64,000 nucleotides of DNA. It comes from Coriaria nepalensis. Its lineage: Eukaryota > Streptophyta > Magnoliopsida > Cucurbitales > Coriariaceae. Below are positions 62,155-64,000 of this stretch, piece after piece. The DNA lies in the NCBI GenBank assembly GCA_027186245.1, contig CP114482.1, positions 24,695,209 through 24,759,208 of the forward strand, read 5' to 3'. Below the pieces are notes generated by a model. It searched no databases. It saw only the letters and a list, made by a program, of their open reading frames with translations, and was not told where the DNA came from. The position numbers and the translations under genes were made by a program. Each line of letters begins with the position of its first letter. Position 1 is the first letter of the stretch.

Positions 62155-63562
62155 TGATTTTAAGGCTATACAAATGCATAGTTTCCTTCAAAAGATCCAT
62201 TACAAATTATGCACGAAAGTCGTGGTTCAAGTGCAAAAATAGATTTCGTTCAACTTGCTTTGAAAACTTTAATTACTAGAAGAGACTCAATGACATAATT
62301 TCAAGGCTAAACAATGGATAATTTGCTTGAATAGATCAATTGCAAGTTATGCACAAAAGTCTCGTTTAAAGAGCGAAAATAGAATTCGTTCGAACTGGTT
62401 TCAAATGATTTGATGACTAGAAGAGACTCAATGACATGATTTTAAGGCTAAAAAGATGCATAGTTTCCTTCAATGGTTGAATTGGAAGTTTTGAACGAAA
62501 GTCGTGTTTGAAGTTCGAAAAAATATAATTCTTTCGAATTACTTTTAATTGATTTAATAACTAGAGAAGACTCAATGACCTGATTTTAAGGCTAAACAAA
62601 CGCATAATTGCCTTCAATATATCAACTGCAAGTTTTGCACAAAAGTCGGGTTTTAAATGTGGAAATAGAATTCATTTGAGTTGATTTTGTATGGTTTATT
62701 GACTAAAAGTGACTCAATGACATGATTTTAAGGCTATACAAATGCATAGTTGCCTTCAAAAGATCAATTGCAAATTATGCACGAAAGTCCTGGTTCAGGT
62801 GCGAAAATAGATTTCGTTCAAATTACTTTGAAATGATTCAATTACCAGAAGAGACTCAATGACATGATTTCGAGGCTAAACAATGGGTAATTTACTTGAA
62901 TAGATCAATCGCAAGTTATGCACAAAAGTCTCGTTTAAAGAGCGAAAATAGAATTCGTTCGAATTGCTTCCAAATGATTTGATGAGTACAAGAGACTCAA
63001 TGACATGATTTAAAGGCTAAAAAGATTCATAATTGCCTTCAATGGTTGAATTTGAAGTTTTGAACGAAAGTCGTGTTTGAGGTGTGAAAAAATAAAATTC
63101 TTTCGAATTACTTTTAATTGATTTAATGACTAGAGAAGACACAATGACATGATTTTAAGGCTAAACAAACGCATAATTGCCATCGATATATCAACTGCAA
63201 GTTTTGCATAAAAGTCGTGTTTGAAATGCGAAAATAGAATTCGTTTGAATTGATTTCGTATGATTTATTGACTAAAAGTGACTCAATGACATGATTTTAA
63301 GGCTATACAAATGCATAGTTGCCTTCAAAAGATCAATTGCAAATTATGCACGAAAGTCATGGTTCAAGTGCGAAAATAGATTTCATTCAAATTGCTTTGA
63401 AATGATTTAATTACTAGAAGAGACTCAATGACATGATTTCAAGGCTCAACAGTGGATAATTTGCTTGAATAGATCAATTGCAAGTTATGCACAAAAGTCT
63501 TGTTTGAGGAGCGAAAATAGAATTCGTTCTAATTGGTTTTAAATTATTTGATGCCTAGAAGA

Positions 63563-64000
63563 GACTCAATGACATGATTTTAAAGCTAAAAAGATGCATA
63601 GTTGCCTTCAATGGTTGAATTGGAAGTTCTGAACGAAAGTCGTGTTTTAAGTGCGAAAAAATAGAATTCTTTCGAATTACTTTTAATTGATTTAATGACT
63701 AGAGAAGACTCAATGACATGATTTTAAAGCTAAACAAAGGCATATTTTCCTTCACTATATCAATTGCATGTTTTGCACAAAAGTCGTGTTTGAAATGCGG
63801 AAATAGAATTTGTTTGAATTGATTTCGTATGATTTATTGACTAAAAGTGACTCAATGCCATGATTTTAAGGCAATACAAATGCACAGTTGCCTTCAAAAG
63901 ATCAATTGCAAATTATGCACGAAAGTCATGGTTCAAGTGCGAAAATAGATTTCGTTCAAATTTCTTTGTAATGATTTAATTACTAGAAGAGACTCAATGA
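63563..64000 (+). repeat. Partial tetramer cut by the window end
   Basis: P 63,563-63,706 (144 bp), Q 63,707-63,848 (142 bp), R 63,849-63,990 (142 bp), and the first 10 bp of S (63,991-64,000). The lengths match the first tetramer, so the array continues unbroken beyond the window. Confidence 0.92.

Larger units (their letters stand above)
1..64000 (+). repeat. Continuous head-to-tail satellite DNA, ~140-bp monomer
   Basis: The entire window consists of related monomers of 136-144 bp. Each opens with a motif like gactcaatgacatga or a variant, has a central caattgcaagttatgcac-like core, and ends in tgactagaaga or tgactaaaaga. No unit is inverted and no unrelated sequence interrupts the array. 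All frames are littered with stops and I see no coding region, RNA gene, or promoter and terminator pair. The sequence is clearly AT-rich by eye. Such arrays are typical of eukaryotic centromeric or pericentromeric heterochromatin; that role is inferred and the family is not one I recognise. Strand is arbitrary and follows the reading used here. Confidence 0.97.
57309..64000 (+). repeat. Array Q: tetrameric satellite, ~569-bp unit (P-Q-R-S)
   Basis: Tetramers start at 57,309, 57,878, 58,447, 59,015, 59,583, 60,151, 60,721, 61,289, 61,857, 62,425 and 62,994 (lengths 568-570 bp), with a partial unit from 63,563. All four monomers open with gactcaatgacatgattt-like motifs, unlike A, B and C, which have distinct starts. 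Copies differ from each other more than in the left part of array T. The basic monomer is clearly homologous to A and C. Confidence 0.94.

Noticed and set aside
1..64000. CRISPR array
   Set aside because: There is no alternation of a constant short repeat with unique spacers. Whole 136-144 bp units are related along their full length, and the scale and composition fit eukaryotic satellite DNA.
1..64000. CENP-B box in the monomers
   Set aside because: The ttcgttcgaa segment looks superficially similar to the left half of the box, but the required CGGG at the right spacing is absent. The few cggg occurrences (for example near 59,806) lack ttcg upstream at the correct distance.
1..64000. Transposon or retroelement insertion
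   Set aside because: The monomer register can be followed across the whole window with only 1-2 bp indels, one chimeric monomer and one junction. There is no room for an insertion, and no long terminal repeats or target-site duplications are seen.
1..64000. Telomeric repeats, rDNA or tRNA genes
   Set aside because: No short G-rich telomere-like tandem motif, no ribosomal RNA segment and no tRNA-like cloverleaf with box elements was noticed. All sequence is accounted for by satellite monomers.
1..64000. Assignment to a species or a named satellite family
   Set aside because: The monomer does not match any satellite I can recall with confidence, so naming one would be guesswork.

Overview
The whole 64 kb window is tandem satellite DNA. 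I see no gene, RNA gene, transposon, CRISPR array or unique sequence anywhere in it. The basic unit is an AT-rich monomer of about 136-144 bp, always head to tail and always in the same orientation. The array runs off both ends of the window. This points to a eukaryotic nuclear genome, most plausibly a centromeric or other constitutive heterochromatin block. Near-nucleosome-length monomers and nested higher-order repeats (HORs) are typical of plant and animal centromere satellites. I do not recognise the satellite family, so I name no species and cannot choose between plant and animal from sequence alone.

The window has two arrays that share an ancestral monomer but are organised differently. 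Array T (1-57,257) is built from a trimer of three diverged monomers: A (136 bp), B (140 bp) and C (143 bp), together 419 bp. Walking the A-monomer start motif by hand, I count 134 consecutive trimers in 1-56,138, then one odd 142-bp chimeric monomer (56,139-56,280), two more trimers (56,281-57,119), and an A monomer cut off at about 57,250-57,257. Almost every trimer is exactly 419 bp; a few single-base indels account for all the others. Array Q (57,258-64,000) is built from a tetramer of monomers P, Q, R and S (144+142+142+141 bp, about 569 bp). It has a short S tail, 11 full copies, and a 12th copy cut by the window end.

Within array T the trimers form longer nested HORs that change along the array. 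Region 1-8,798 is very homogeneous, with 838-bp (2-trimer) and 1257-bp (3-trimer) HORs. Region 8,799-30,162 is more varied, with 4- to 6-trimer HORs and 10-trimer-offset copies. Region 30,163-54,460 is a second subfamily with its own diagnostic bases and 837-, 1257- and 1676-bp HORs plus long-range block copies. Region 54,461-57,257 is a more diverged edge next to the junction. Array Q holds a 2274-bp-offset segmental copy with only three substitutions over about 1.4 kb.

The picture is one of repeated unequal exchange and gene conversion in whole-trimer steps, with more homogenised interiors and a degenerate edge at the T/Q junction. Coordinates and copy counts come from manual reading. Statements about centromere function are inference.
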